A stretch of DNA of 13,883 bases from Streptococcus sp. A12 (GTDB taxonomy: Bacteria > Bacillota > Bacilli > Lactobacillales > Streptococcaceae), in contig NZ_CAJPOU010000037.1 of the NCBI RefSeq assembly GCF_905372335.1, positions 1 to 13,883 on the forward strand. Reading direction: 5' to 3'. Every line of letters begins with the position of its first letter. Within the stretch, counting starts at the first letter, position 1. Under the pieces are notes generated by a model. The model did not search any database. It was not told the DNA's origin and was given only the letters and a program-made list of their open reading frames with translations. This document shows, in pieces, positions 6,010 to 13,873 of this stretch. The translations under genes were made by a program, and so were the position numbers.

Positions 6010-6852
6010 CTAATTAAAAAAGTCTCTCAACCATGCGTCTACTTCTACATTGTGTCCCTCTCGCTGGGCTATTTCATGAAGAAGCTCATGATTATGAGTA
6101 TGGTGGATCCCATTGACTAAACTTTCATAGTAAACTTGGAAGTAAGGTAGTTTCAGATCCTTAGCGAGTTGGAGTTCTTTCTCAATGTCATAGGACACCC
6201 GCCGAAAGTCAACATCTTTCAAACCCGATTCATCAAACTCTAGAATAGCATACATGGCCCGGAGATCCTTTCGAAGATTGGCTTGCAAAAAGAAGGGTTG
6301 GCCGATAGACCCCGGATTCAAGATGAGCTCTCCACCACTTCCATATCGGAAAAATTGTTGGTGGATATGACCATAGACTGCTAGATCACAAGAGGGATTG
6401 GTTACGAGGCGATCAAAATCTTTCTGGTCTCCTATATGGATCAATTCGCGTCCCCAATTTTTATCAGGCAGATGATGGGTAATGCCCACTTTTAAGCCGG
6501 AAACTTCCCGATGCACTTGCATGGGCAGACTTTGCATGGCCTCTATTTCTTCTGGACGAATTTCTTCCAAGATATATTGACAATGGCGCATCAAATAGCG
6601 GTGACTAGCCCTAGATGGATCCAGCACCCCCTTCATCGCTCGCCACAAGCTATCTTCCCAATTTCCTAAAATCTGTACGGTAATGGGCAATTCTTCAAGT
6701 AGGTTCAAAAGATGTCGTCTACCAGTCCCCGGCATAAGAACATCCCCTAATAACCAGTATTCTTCTACACCTGCCCGCTTGGCATCTTCAAGCACAGCCT
6801 CTAAAGCAGTTGTATTCCCATGTATATCCGAAAGCAAAGCAATTTTTGTCAT
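6010..6852 (-). CDS. Metallophosphoesterase (calcineurin-like, MJ0936/YfcE type)
   Basis: A 280-residue cytoplasmic phosphoesterase with a dinuclear metal site. Visible motifs are D9-x-H11 (SDIHGN), G36-D37 (LLGD), G63-N64 (LGNWE), H126 (GITHH) and H162/H164 (YGHIH), then LNPGSIGQP. In most relatives the third motif reads GNH[DE] with a catalytic histidine. Here tryptophan (W65) takes its place, so activity or substrate may differ from the textbook enzyme. The substrate cannot be read from the sequence. The ATG has AAGGAG seven bases upstream and an extended -10 promoter. It follows the exporter operon after a terminator and runs into the rrf2 region without an obvious terminator of its own. 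Confidence 0.93.
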   Translation of the reverse strand: MTKIALLSDIHGNTTALEAVLEDAKRAGVEEYWLLGDVLMPGTGRRHLLNLLEELPITVQILGNWEDSLWRAMKGVLDPSRASHRYLMRHCQYILEEIRPEEIEAMQSLPMQVHREVSGLKVGITHHLPDKNWGRELIHIGDQKDFDRLVTNPSCDLAVYGHIHQQFFRYGSGGELILNPGSIGQPFFLQANLRKDLRAMYAILEFDESGLKDVDFRRVSYDIEKELQLAKDLKLPYFQVYYESLVNGIHHTHNHELLHEIAQREGHNVEVDAWLRDFFN

Positions 6853-6870
6853 GTCTTTTCTCCTTCTCTC

Positions 6871-6879
6871 ATTATACCA
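6871..6879 (-). promoter_or_regulatory. Extended -10 promoter of the metallophosphoesterase gene
   Basis: TGG directly precedes a perfect TATAAT (minus strand 6876-6871), about 18 bases before the ATG. No good -35 is present (TGGAAG, 16 bp away, lies inside the preceding terminator). The extended -10 probably carries the promoter. Confidence 0.65.
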
Positions 6880-6886
6880 AAGCTCT

Positions 6887-6914
6887 AAAAAACTTCCACC
6901 CTAGGGTAGAAGTT
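6887..6914 (-). terminator. Terminator of the ABC exporter operon
   Basis: An 11-bp stem (6891-6901 with 6904-6914) lies just after the permease stop and is followed on the minus strand by a T-run (6892-6887). One pair is G-U in minus-strand RNA but C-A in plus-strand RNA, so it is built for the minus transcript. Confidence 0.88.
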
Positions 6915-6920
6915 TCTTTT

Positions 6921-9638
6921 TTATTCAACAGATTTCAAAGCCTCCAGCATGTCTACCTTGCGAAGATGATGATTAACCAAGATTCCTAAGCTAGCTAGGA
7001 TCAGAATGACGCCAGCGATAGGATAAAGATAGACACCAAGGGCCACCCGCGGATAAAAGAGAATGGCATCTGGGGCAATCATGGCGATCAAAAAGCGATG
7101 GAGATAAAAACCTCCTAGTAAACCCAATCCTATCCCTACAAGAGACAAGAGGATGGTTTCTCGATAAATATAAAGGGTGACTTCTTGATGATGAAAACCT
7201 AATACCTTAATAGTGGATAACTCACGGATTCGTTCTGCCACATTGATATTGGTCAAATTATACAAAATAACCATCGCTAGCAAAATAGATACCAGAACTA
7301 AAATCATCATGGTCTTATTCAATGATTGGGCCACAGAACTGAAGAGAGAAATCAAGGAAGTATTTTGCGTAACAGCAAGCGCCGCCCCTTCTTCCATCAT
7401 GTCCCGACTGACCTTCTGGACGAACTGCTGAGAAGAAGACTGTAATCGGACCAAATAGGCATTCATCTTAGCGCTTTTTCCATAGGTTTTCTGATAGGTC
7501 GCTTGATTCATATAGACAAAATGGCCTACATAATTTTCGGTAATCTCAGCCACCCTAATCGTATGCCCATCTATCCGCAAGTCATCTCCAACGCCCACCT
7601 TGGCCAGCTGCGCTAATTTACTGGTAATCACCGCCCCATTGGATAGGTCGAGTCTTCCCTCTTCTGAGCGGAGATTGATAAAGGGTTCCAAGCTGTCTTT
7701 AGAGGACACCATTAAGGTCATGCTTTGTTTTCCACGTCCGGAAGGATAAGAAGCCTCCACTTGTTTGGTAAAGATGGCTTCTGTCTCTTTAATATCTGCT
7801 TGCTTCAAGCGCTTCTTCAAGGATTCTTCCTCTTCGTCTGTCAGACTGGATTTGGTTGAGAGAATCATATCATACTTGAGGATTTCCCCAAACTGACGTT
7901 GGGGCACACCACCGACTGAGGATTGAATCCCCAAGCCCGCAAAGAGAAGAGCAACCGAACCAGCAACACCAAATATGGTCATCACCATCCGCTGTTTGTA
8001 GCGAAAAATATTTCTAGCGGTCACCTTTTGGGTGAAACTCAAACGTTTCCACAAAAACGGGAGGCGTTCGAGCAAAATACTGGATCCGGAAACTGGCGGT
8101 TTTGGAAGGAGGAGGTGACTGGCTTCTTCCTTCAACTCTCTCTTAGCGACTAGATAAGCTGGAAAGACGCTAGAAAGAAGGGAGAGCCCCAAGGCTAATA
8201 AGCTATAGGACCCATAAAAATACTGTTGACTAGTGCCTACGACCATCCCCTGCGTAATAATTTGCGAAATGGTTCCTGATAAAACATAATGACCGAGAAG
8301 AGTTCCGATGCCTGTCCCAACTGTTCCAGCAACCAAGCCATACAAGAGAAACTTTGCTAAGATATCTTTCGTTCGATAGCCCAAGGCTTTGAACAAGCCC
8401 GCATGGCTCCGTTCTTCATCAACAAAACGAGTCATGGTCGTAAACGTGACCATGGCAGCGACTGCGTAGAGTACCACAGGAAATAGATTGCCTACGGCGG
8501 AGATACTGGCACTGGCATTACTATACATGAGGTAACCCTGGCCACCTGGAATGGTTTTTCGATCATAGACATGATAGTTTGGTTGCTCTAGATTTTTCAG
8601 ATCTTCCTTGGCCTTTTCCAGGTCCTTCTGTTTAGTTGCTAGTTCCGATTCACCTGTCTGAATGTTGACCAATTGCTGATCTAGTTGCTTTTGGGCTTCT
8701 GCCAACTCGAGTCGTCTCGCCTCTAATTCTTCCTTGGGCAAGAGTGTAGATAGTTGATTCAGCTTATTGGATTGCTCTGTTAATTGTGTCTGTGCTTGAC
8801 CTGCCTTTTCGCGTGCATCTGCTAACTGTTTGTTGGCAGCATCAAGTTCTTCTTGCCCTTTTTGGACCTTTTGTTTCCCATCAGCCTGCAACTTTCGATA
8901 GCGCTCCTGACCATTTCCAGCTAAGAGTTCTTCCAGGTCCTTTTGATGGGAGGCCAGACGATCTTGATAGCTGGTTGAGAATGGATTGAACCCCCTCAAA
9001 TCATCAAACCGAATCCGAGCAAGGCTATAAACAGGACTAGTAAAGGCTTCTTTTGAGAGGACACCATAGGCATCCAAGGAACCACTCCCACTCGTAGCTT
9101 GGCCCAAGTCTTTTTCGGACCACATCTCAGCAGACTTTACAAAGCCAACAATTCGATAGTTTTTTGTCTTTAAAACAGATGGACTTCCAGCTTTTTCATG
9201 TATCCTTAGCTGATCCCCAATCTGGTAACGATCTTTCCAAAACGCTGCTAGAGCGACCTCATCTTCCTTCTGCGGAAGCCGTCCTGAAGTCAGCTGAAAG
9301 CGTGAGATGGTTTCTGGAATGGAAAAAAGTCGAACAGCTTCGTCCTTTCCGTCAAGCGTCACATCTGTCAGGTAGGAAAACTCCAAGCTGGCCCCCGTCA
9401 ATCCTTGTAGCTCTTCTTGGTCAGTCTTATCCAAACCAAGATTTCCCAAGACAGCTAGGTCCAACATTTCTTGTTGGTCTATAAAGCGCTGGGCAGTCCG
9501 ATGCATATTTGGAGTCGTTACTTTTAAACCGACCAGGGCTAAGCTACCCAGCAGCATCAGCGTTAAAATGGACAAAAAGCGCCCTTTGGAACTGGTAAAG
9601 GAATGACATAGATTTTTCCAATATACTTTTCGCTTCAT
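6921..9638 (-). CDS. FtsX/MacB-type ABC transporter permease with an extracellular coiled coil
   Basis: A 905-residue membrane protein, counted from ATG 9638. A TTG two codons earlier also opens the frame, but GGGAGG stands six bases before the ATG. It has a duplicated layout. TM1 (about 20-38) and an extracellular region precede a first FtsX domain with three helices (about 382-401, 427-448, 476-498). A second TM1-like helix (551-573) and another outside domain precede a second FtsX domain (778-795, 828-848, 868-890). The first outside region contains about 130 residues (224-353) of charged heptad-like sequence rich in Q, E, K and L, clearly coiled coil. Such type VII exporters use ATP to move or extract substrates at the outer membrane face rather than pump across the bilayer. 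The substrate is unknown. The start follows the ATPase gene by 11 bases, with the ribosome binding site touching that gene's stop. Confidence 0.93.
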   Translation of the reverse strand: MKRKVYWKNLCHSFTSSKGRFLSILTLMLLGSLALVGLKVTTPNMHRTAQRFIDQQEMLDLAVLGNLGLDKTDQEELQGLTGASLEFSYLTDVTLDGKDEAVRLFSIPETISRFQLTSGRLPQKEDEVALAAFWKDRYQIGDQLRIHEKAGSPSVLKTKNYRIVGFVKSAEMWSEKDLGQATSGSGSLDAYGVLSKEAFTSPVYSLARIRFDDLRGFNPFSTSYQDRLASHQKDLEELLAGNGQERYRKLQADGKQKVQKGQEELDAANKQLADAREKAGQAQTQLTEQSNKLNQLSTLLPKEELEARRLELAEAQKQLDQQLVNIQTGESELATKQKDLEKAKEDLKNLEQPNYHVYDRKTIPGGQGYLMYSNASASISAVGNLFPVVLYAVAAMVTFTTMTRFVDEERSHAGLFKALGYRTKDILAKFLLYGLVAGTVGTGIGTLLGHYVLSGTISQIITQGMVVGTSQQYFYGSYSLLALGLSLLSSVFPAYLVAKRELKEEASHLLLPKPPVSGSSILLERLPFLWKRLSFTQKVTARNIFRYKQRMVMTIFGVAGSVALLFAGLGIQSSVGGVPQRQFGEILKYDMILSTKSSLTDEEEESLKKRLKQADIKETEAIFTKQVEASYPSGRGKQSMTLMVSSKDSLEPFINLRSEEGRLDLSNGAVITSKLAQLAKVGVGDDLRIDGHTIRVAEITENYVGHFVYMNQATYQKTYGKSAKMNAYLVRLQSSSQQFVQKVSRDMMEEGAALAVTQNTSLISLFSSVAQSLNKTMMILVLVSILLAMVILYNLTNINVAERIRELSTIKVLGFHHQEVTLYIYRETILLSLVGIGLGLLGGFYLHRFLIAMIAPDAILFYPRVALGVYLYPIAGVILILASLGILVNHHLRKVDMLEALKSVE

Positions 9639-9649
9639 GAACAACCTCC

Positions 9650-10351
9650 CTAATACTCTAGGCTATCGATATCTAGTGGAGTGTTATGGATGGTCACCGA
9701 TTTTACTTGGGCATCATGCATCTGAATGACACGATCGGCTATTGGCGCTAAAGAAGCATTATGGGTGACGATAATCACTGTTGCCCCTTTTTTACGAGAC
9801 ATGTCCTGAAGAATCTTTAAAACCTGTTTACCGGTTTGGTAGTCTAAAGCCCCTGTTGGTTCATCACAAAGGAGAATCTTAGGGTTCTTCGCCACTGCGC
9901 GCGCAATGGCTACCCGTTGTTGTTCCCCACCAGATAGCTGGGCTGGGAAGTTGTTCAAACGCTCACCCAATCCAACCTCTCTCAAGACTTGTTCAGGGTC
10001 TAAGGCATCAGAAACAATTTCAGAAGCCAGCTCAACATTTTCCTTGGCTGTCAAATTAGGGATGAGATTATAAAACTGAAAGACAAAACCAACATCATTT
10101 CTGCGATAATCCGTTCGTTGGTGCGAGGAGAAGCTTGAGATGGCTTTCCCATCCACTAGTACCTCCCCTTCATCATTGCTATCCATACCTCCCAAAATAT
10201 TGAGAACTGTTGATTTTCCTGCGCCTGATGCCCCCAAAATAATGACCAATTCGCCTTTATCAATTTCAAAAGTAACATCTTTATTGGCAATGATGTCAGT
10301 TTCTCCTGACGGATAGCGTTTATAACTATGTTTCATCTCAATATAAGCCAT
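9650..10351 (-). CDS. ABC transporter ATP-binding protein (MacB/LolD family)
   Basis: The ATPase partner of the downstream permease, 233 residues. It has Walker A GASGAGKST (40-48), Q-loop Q92 (VFQFYNL), signature LSGGEQQR (139-146), Walker B ILLCDEP (159-165) and H-loop H197 (VTHN). All catalytic residues are intact. The frame stays open to 10450, but the 33 extra residues (MFFSHFKRL...) are unlike the family and overlap the promoter. The ATG at 10351 has GGAG seven bases upstream and is the family's normal start (MAYIEMKH). It is first gene of a two-gene operon. The TetR-family gene at 10896, divergent across a long noncoding region, is the probable regulator. Confidence 0.96.
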   Translation of the reverse strand: MAYIEMKHSYKRYPSGETDIIANKDVTFEIDKGELVIILGASGAGKSTVLNILGGMDSNDEGEVLVDGKAISSFSSHQRTDYRRNDVGFVFQFYNLIPNLTAKENVELASEIVSDALDPEQVLREVGLGERLNNFPAQLSGGEQQRVAIARAVAKNPKILLCDEPTGALDYQTGKQVLKILQDMSRKKGATVIIVTHNASLAPIADRVIQMHDAQVKSVTIHNTPLDIDSLEY

Positions 10352-10387
10352 ATCTTTTCTCCCACTTAAACACATGTTCCTATCTTT

Positions 10388-10416
10388 ATTATAGTCCTTT
10401 TTTACCGGAAGACCAA
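10388..10416 (-). promoter_or_regulatory. Promoter of the ABC exporter operon
   Basis: TTGGTC (minus strand 10416-10411), 17 bp, then perfect TATAAT (10393-10388). It leaves a leader of roughly 30 bases before the ATPase ATG at 10351. Confidence 0.7.
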
Positions 10417-10814
10417 GGATAATCAATCTCTTAAAATGACTAAAAAACAAGAAATTTGTGAGGGATGTATTTCCTCTATTTTATGAATAAAGCCATCCAA
10501 GAAACTAATACTTTTCTATGCAAAAATAGACAAGGAAAAAGCTTGGTCTTATCTAGTTCCTGATATAGAAATCTCCAAGCATCATCTGCCCTCCTCTCCT
10601 TAGTTTGTGATATAATAACAAATAAGTATTAATGATTATTTGCGTTTAAATAACTGATATTTCAAGTTTTTCTTTCATTTTTATATAATAGCCCCTTTGA
10701 AAGTGGATCTGGGAAAAAATTTTATAATCCTTCCAAAATGGCTTTCACAGTATAAGAATAAGACCTGATTTCAAGCCATTTAGACTTATAGAATGATACT
10801 AAAATTTTATTCTG
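10417..10814. other. Long AT-rich noncoding region between exporter and TetR gene
   Basis: No convincing gene is visible in these roughly 400 bases. They hold an extended -10 element on the plus strand (TGA then TATAAT, 10608-10616). Further TATAAT hexamers at 10684-10689 and 10723-10728 lack good -35 boxes. There is also a 9-bp inverted repeat (10736-10744 and 10773-10781). Short reading frames here lack properly spaced ribosome binding sites. Confidence 0.6.
10736..10781. repeat. 9-bp inverted repeat in the TetR-exporter spacer
   Basis: AAATGGCTT (10736-10744) and AAGCCATTT (10773-10781) are perfect arms with 28 bases between. No T-run follows on either side, so it is not a simple terminator. 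The word AAGCCAT occurs a third time at 10490-10496. It could be a regulator site, an RNA stem or a decayed element. Confidence 0.45.
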
Positions 10815-10843
10815 TTGATGAATAAATTTGATTTCTGTATAAT
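10815..10843 (+). promoter_or_regulatory. Promoter of the TetR-family gene
   Basis: TTGATG (10815-10820), 17 bp, then perfect TATAAT (10838-10843). The expected start near 10850 gives a leader of about 45 bases. Confidence 0.82.
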
Positions 10844-10895
10844 ATGATGATTAGTGAACAACATTTATACCAAACTACATGACAAAGGAGGAACT

Positions 10896-11456
10896 ATGAC
10901 CCGAAAAAAGAGAAAAACGAATTCTAAAAATGCTATCCGAAGCGCCCTATCACGCCTGCTTCTTGAACAATCACTTGAAAGTCTTACCATTAGCCAACTA
11001 ACAAAGGAAGCCGGCATTAATCGAGGTACCTTCTACCTCCATTATGTAGACAAACAAGATATGTTCAACCAGCTTAAATCTGAACTCTTAGGCGAGTTGG
11101 GAGAACTTTTCGCTACAAGCACCGTCAATCGAGCAAATTTTCTTGCCTCACTTCAATATATTCAAGATAATTATGACTTTATCTATGCCTTGATGCAGAT
11201 GGATTACCAAGAATTTCATTTTCTAATGAAAAATTTCACCCTGCAACTTCTTGACGATACTCCACACGCCAAAGACCACTTGGTTAATAAATTCCAAGTT
11301 CCTTATAAGTATGCTGTTGAGATTTTTGCAGCTACGATTGAAGCCGTAATCACAAAATGGTTGTCAACTGGTGCAAAAGAAGAGCCGATCGAAATCGCGA
11401 CAGTCGTGTTAAGTGTGACTGACTTTACCACTTGGAACCAACCCATAACAGAATAA
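10896..11456 (+). CDS. TetR/AcrR-family transcriptional regulator
   Basis: A 186-residue regulator. The N-terminal helix-turn-helix (about residues 10-55) contains the TetR signature LTISQLTKEAGINRGTFYLH followed by Y-x-DKQDMF. The C-terminal ligand-binding region (about 60-186) is helical and rich in aromatic residues, with no recognisable ligand motif. The frame is open to a GTG at 10854, but AAAGGAGG lies four bases before the ATG at 10896, which is therefore the start. It faces away from the two-gene exporter operon across about 540 bp. This divergent TetR-exporter arrangement usually means local repression relieved by the exporter's substrate. That link is inferred, since no shared palindrome was found at the two promoters. 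A terminator follows directly. Confidence 0.93.
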   Translation: MTRKKRKTNSKNAIRSALSRLLLEQSLESLTISQLTKEAGINRGTFYLHYVDKQDMFNQLKSELLGELGELFATSTVNRANFLASLQYIQDNYDFIYALMQMDYQEFHFLMKNFTLQLLDDTPHAKDHLVNKFQVPYKYAVEIFAATIEAVITKWLSTGAKEEPIEIATVVLSVTDFTTWNQPITE

Positions 11457-11463
11457 GAAAATG

Positions 11464-11487
11464 AGAAAACGAAAGTTTTCTTTTTTT
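11464..11487 (+). terminator. Terminator of the TetR-family gene
   Basis: AGAAAAC and GTTTTCT pair around a GAAA loop, followed by a run of seven T, eight bases after the stop codon. Confidence 0.88.
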
Positions 11488-11546
11488 ATGGATAAGAGCA
11501 ACTAGCTGGAACCTCAACGCTCTCACAAGATTATTTGCCCAACTAT

Positions 11547-11561
11547 CAGAAAACGTTTTCC
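11547..11561. promoter_or_regulatory. cre-like operator at the nucleotidase promoter
   Basis: The core GAAAACGTTTTC (11549-11560) is a perfect 12-bp palindrome with the central CG of cre sites. It matches the consensus internally but lacks the outer T and A. It covers or touches the -35 region of the downstream promoter, where bound CcpA would repress. Confidence 0.65.
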
Positions 11562-11585
11562 TTTTCTTTCCTTTTTAGCTATAAT
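11556..11585 (+). promoter_or_regulatory. Promoter of the 5'-nucleotidase gene
   Basis: A perfect TATAAT lies at 11580-11585. The -35 is weak (TTTTCC or a shifted TTTCCT at 11556-11562, 17-18 bp away) and lies at the edge of the cre palindrome. The leader is about 30 bases. Confidence 0.65.
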
Positions 11586-11621
11586 ATTTAGTATGCAATA
11601 AAATAGAAATGAGGACCGTTT

Positions 11622-13790
11622 ATGAAAAAGAAGAAACTTCTTTTGCCGATCTTATTGCTTGCTCCTGCCTTCCTAGCTTCTCAGGTAGCTGCAGATGAGC
11701 AAACAGCTCCAGAAACTAACCTTGAAGTAGCTGCTGCTTCCACAAATGCTACAGATGCTGCTACTCCTGCTTCAACAGAAGCTAATACAGCTACTTCAGA
11801 AGGCGCTACAGAGAGCTCAGCTGACTTGCCTGAAGCAAATATCCTTCATACCAACGATGTCCATGGTCGGATCGTCGAAGAAAAGGGTGTGATTGGTGAT
11901 GCTAAATTAGCCGCAGTCATCGATGAAGAACGTGCGAAAAATCCATCTACTTTAGTCGTAGATGCTGGAGATGCCTTCCAAGGACTACCGATTTCAAATA
12001 GTTCAAAAGGGGAAGAACGAGCTAAAATTTTGAACGAAATTGGCTACGATGCTATGGCAGTCGGAAACCATGAGTTCGATTTTGGTTTGGATGAGGCTAA
12101 GAAATACAAAGAAATCTTGAACTTCCCACTTCTCAGCTCCAACACCTACATCAACGGTGCTCGCTTATTTGAGGCTTCCACCATCGTCGATAAAGATAAG
12201 AATGTCGTTGGGGATGAGTTTGTCGTCATCGGGGTGACAACGCCTGAAACAGCCACTAAAACTCACCCTAAGAATGTCCAAGGTGTAACCTTTACAGATC
12301 CTATTTCAGAAGTAAACAAGGTCATCGATGAAATTGAGGCACGCGCGACTGCTGAAGGCAAGACTTATAAAAACTATGTTGTCCTTGCTCACTTGGGAGT
12401 AGATACTACTACACCAATCGAATGGCGAGGATCTACCTTAGCTGAAGAACTTTCTAAAAACTCAAAACTGAAAGGAAAACGTGTCACCGTTATTGATGGG
12501 CATTCCCATACTGTTCAATCAACTACATACGGAGAAAACGTGACCTATAACCAAACCGGTAGCTACCTGAACAATATCGGTAAAATCACCTACCAGGCTA
12601 ACCAATTGCTTGGAAACCCTCAACAAATTTCAGCAGCTTCAACAAAAAATGTCGTGCCAAATGCCAAAGTAGCTGCCATGGTCCAAAAGATCAAGGAACA
12701 ATACGATGCTGAGAATGCAAAAATCGTTCGTGACAATAGTCCGGTAGAACTAAACGGTCAACGGGAAAATGTCCGTGTCCGTGAAACCAACCTAGGAAAT
12801 GTCGTGGCAGATGCCCTCTACGAATATGGTCAAACTGGTTTTAGCCATAAGACAGACCTTGCTGTAACCAACGGTGGCGGCTTACGCGAAACCATCGCCA
12901 AAGACAAGCCAATCACCAAAGGAAGCGTCATTGCTGTTCTTCCATTTGGGAATACCATCTCTCAAATTAAAGTAACTGGTCAGAATATTGCTGATATGTT
13001 TGCTAAATCTCTTGGATCCATTTTACAAGAAAAAGATGGCAAAACCGTTCTTGACGAAAACGGTCAACCCCTTCTTGAACCAAGCGGTGGCTTCCTCCAA
13101 GTCTCTGGAGCAAAAGTTTATTACGATACAACCCTACCAGCTGAAAAACGCGTCCTCTATATCGAAATTAAAAACCCAGAAACTGGTCAATATGAACCGC
13201 TCAACCTTGCTAAAGATTATTACTTGACTACTAATGACTTCTTAGCAGCAGGTGGGGATGGCTACACCATGTTAGGTGGAGCTCGTGAGGAAGGTCCTTC
13301 CATGGACGTTGCCTTTGCAGATTACCTTGCTAAGGCAGATCTCACAGCCTATGCAACCATCAATCCAAATTCTCGTACCATTTCTATTTCTGCTAGCAAA
13401 GATACAGATGGAGATGGTGTGGCAGATATTGAGGAAATCAAACAAGGAACAGATCCTGCTAATCCAAAGTCCTACCCAGGAAGCAATAACCAACCAGTTA
13501 TCCCATCTACCGGTAAAATGGATCAAACATATATTCCAGCTCTAGTTGGTACGAATTCTCCTAATCAACTAGCTAGCCAAACAAAGAATACTTTTACATC
13601 TGCTAAGGACGATACACAGATCAAAGCCAACAACCATCACCTGTCCTTCACCTCAGCAAAAACATTTAAACCAGCAGCTGCAAGCCTACCAGAAACAGGA
13701 ACAGCCGACTCTCCTGCTATCTATATGCTCGCTCTGTTGACATCCATCCTAGCCTTCTTTGGTCTTAAGAAAAAAGAAGAAAACGAATAG
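11622..13790 (+). CDS. Cell-wall-anchored 5'-nucleotidase (LPXTG surface protein)
   Basis: A 722-residue exported enzyme expected to hydrolyse extracellular nucleotides to nucleosides. Related streptococcal surface enzymes (Nt5e of S. sanguinis, NudP of group B streptococcus) make adenosine that dampens host defence. The signal peptide ends near A24. An Ala/Thr/Ser-rich linker (30-68) follows. The metallophosphatase domain has D79/H81 (HTNDVHGR), D117 (VDAGD), N149-H150-E151 (GNHEFD), H257 and H294/H296 (DGHSH), so all metal ligands are present. The C-terminal nucleotidase domain shows NGGGLR (417-422), PFGN (441-444) and GGDGY (544-548). A DTDGDGVAD segment (594-602) resembles a calcium-binding loop. 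LPETG (689-693), a hydrophobic helix and KKKEENE form the sortase signal. ATG has GAGG seven bases upstream. Single-gene unit, with a cre-like site on its promoter. Confidence 0.95.
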   Translation: MKKKKLLLPILLLAPAFLASQVAADEQTAPETNLEVAAASTNATDAATPASTEANTATSEGATESSADLPEANILHTNDVHGRIVEEKGVIGDAKLAAVIDEERAKNPSTLVVDAGDAFQGLPISNSSKGEERAKILNEIGYDAMAVGNHEFDFGLDEAKKYKEILNFPLLSSNTYINGARLFEASTIVDKDKNVVGDEFVVIGVTTPETATKTHPKNVQGVTFTDPISEVNKVIDEIEARATAEGKTYKNYVVLAHLGVDTTTPIEWRGSTLAEELSKNSKLKGKRVTVIDGHSHTVQSTTYGENVTYNQTGSYLNNIGKITYQANQLLGNPQQISAASTKNVVPNAKVAAMVQKIKEQYDAENAKIVRDNSPVELNGQRENVRVRETNLGNVVADALYEYGQTGFSHKTDLAVTNGGGLRETIAKDKPITKGSVIAVLPFGNTISQIKVTGQNIADMFAKSLGSILQEKDGKTVLDENGQPLLEPSGGFLQVSGAKVYYDTTLPAEKRVLYIEIKNPETGQYEPLNLAKDYYLTTNDFLAAGGDGYTMLGGAREEGPSMDVAFADYLAKADLTAYATINPNSRTISISASKDTDGDGVADIEEIKQGTDPANPKSYPGSNNQPVIPSTGKMDQTYIPALVGTNSPNQLASQTKNTFTSAKDDTQIKANNHHLSFTSAKTFKPAAASLPETGTADSPAIYMLALLTSILAFFGLKKKEENE

Positions 13791-13805
13791 TCACTGTAAA
13801 AAATA

Positions 13806-13829
13806 GTCTGGGACAACATTGTTCTCAGC
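13806..13829 (+). repeat. Imperfect hairpin resembling a streptococcal intergenic repeat
   Basis: CTGGGACAA and TTGTTCTCAG can fold with one G-U pair and one bulge. From memory, the string TCTGGGACAA recurs in streptococcal intergenic regions, but this cannot be confirmed from one copy. Confidence 0.35.
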
Positions 13830-13833
13830 CACA

Positions 13834-13873
13834 AAAAAGCTAGAGATTTCCAATTATGGACCTCTAGCTTTTT
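13834..13873 (+). terminator. Long terminator hairpin after the nucleotidase gene
   Basis: A 12-bp outer stem (13834-13845 with 13862-13873, core GCTAGAG/CTCTAGC) encloses a second small stem TCCA/TGGA with an ATTA loop (13849-13860). A-rich on the left and T-rich on the right, it could stop transcripts from both directions. Confidence 0.88.

Noticed and set aside
8786..9484. Long open frames antisense to the permease gene
   Set aside because: They are opposite a well supported gene, lack ribosome binding sites and show no domain features.
9639..9644. TTG start of the permease two codons upstream
   Set aside because: The TTG directly abuts the GGGAGG ribosome binding site, leaving no spacing; ATG 9638 has a six-base gap.
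10352..10450. 33-residue N-terminal extension of the ABC ATPase
   Set aside because: It overlaps the promoter, lacks a ribosome binding site and does not look like the family; ATG 10351 has GGAG at good spacing.
10431..10563. Short plus-strand ORFs of 16 and 32 codons in the TetR-exporter spacer
   Set aside because: No ribosome binding site at usable spacing, unremarkable composition and no recognisable relatives.
10854..10895. GTG start for the TetR gene
   Set aside because: It has no ribosome binding site and lies at the expected transcription start, while ATG 10896 follows AAAGGAGG.
13272..13545. Open frames on both strands within the nucleotidase gene
   Set aside because: They overlap conserved nucleotidase sequence and the anchor region in other frames and have no start signals.
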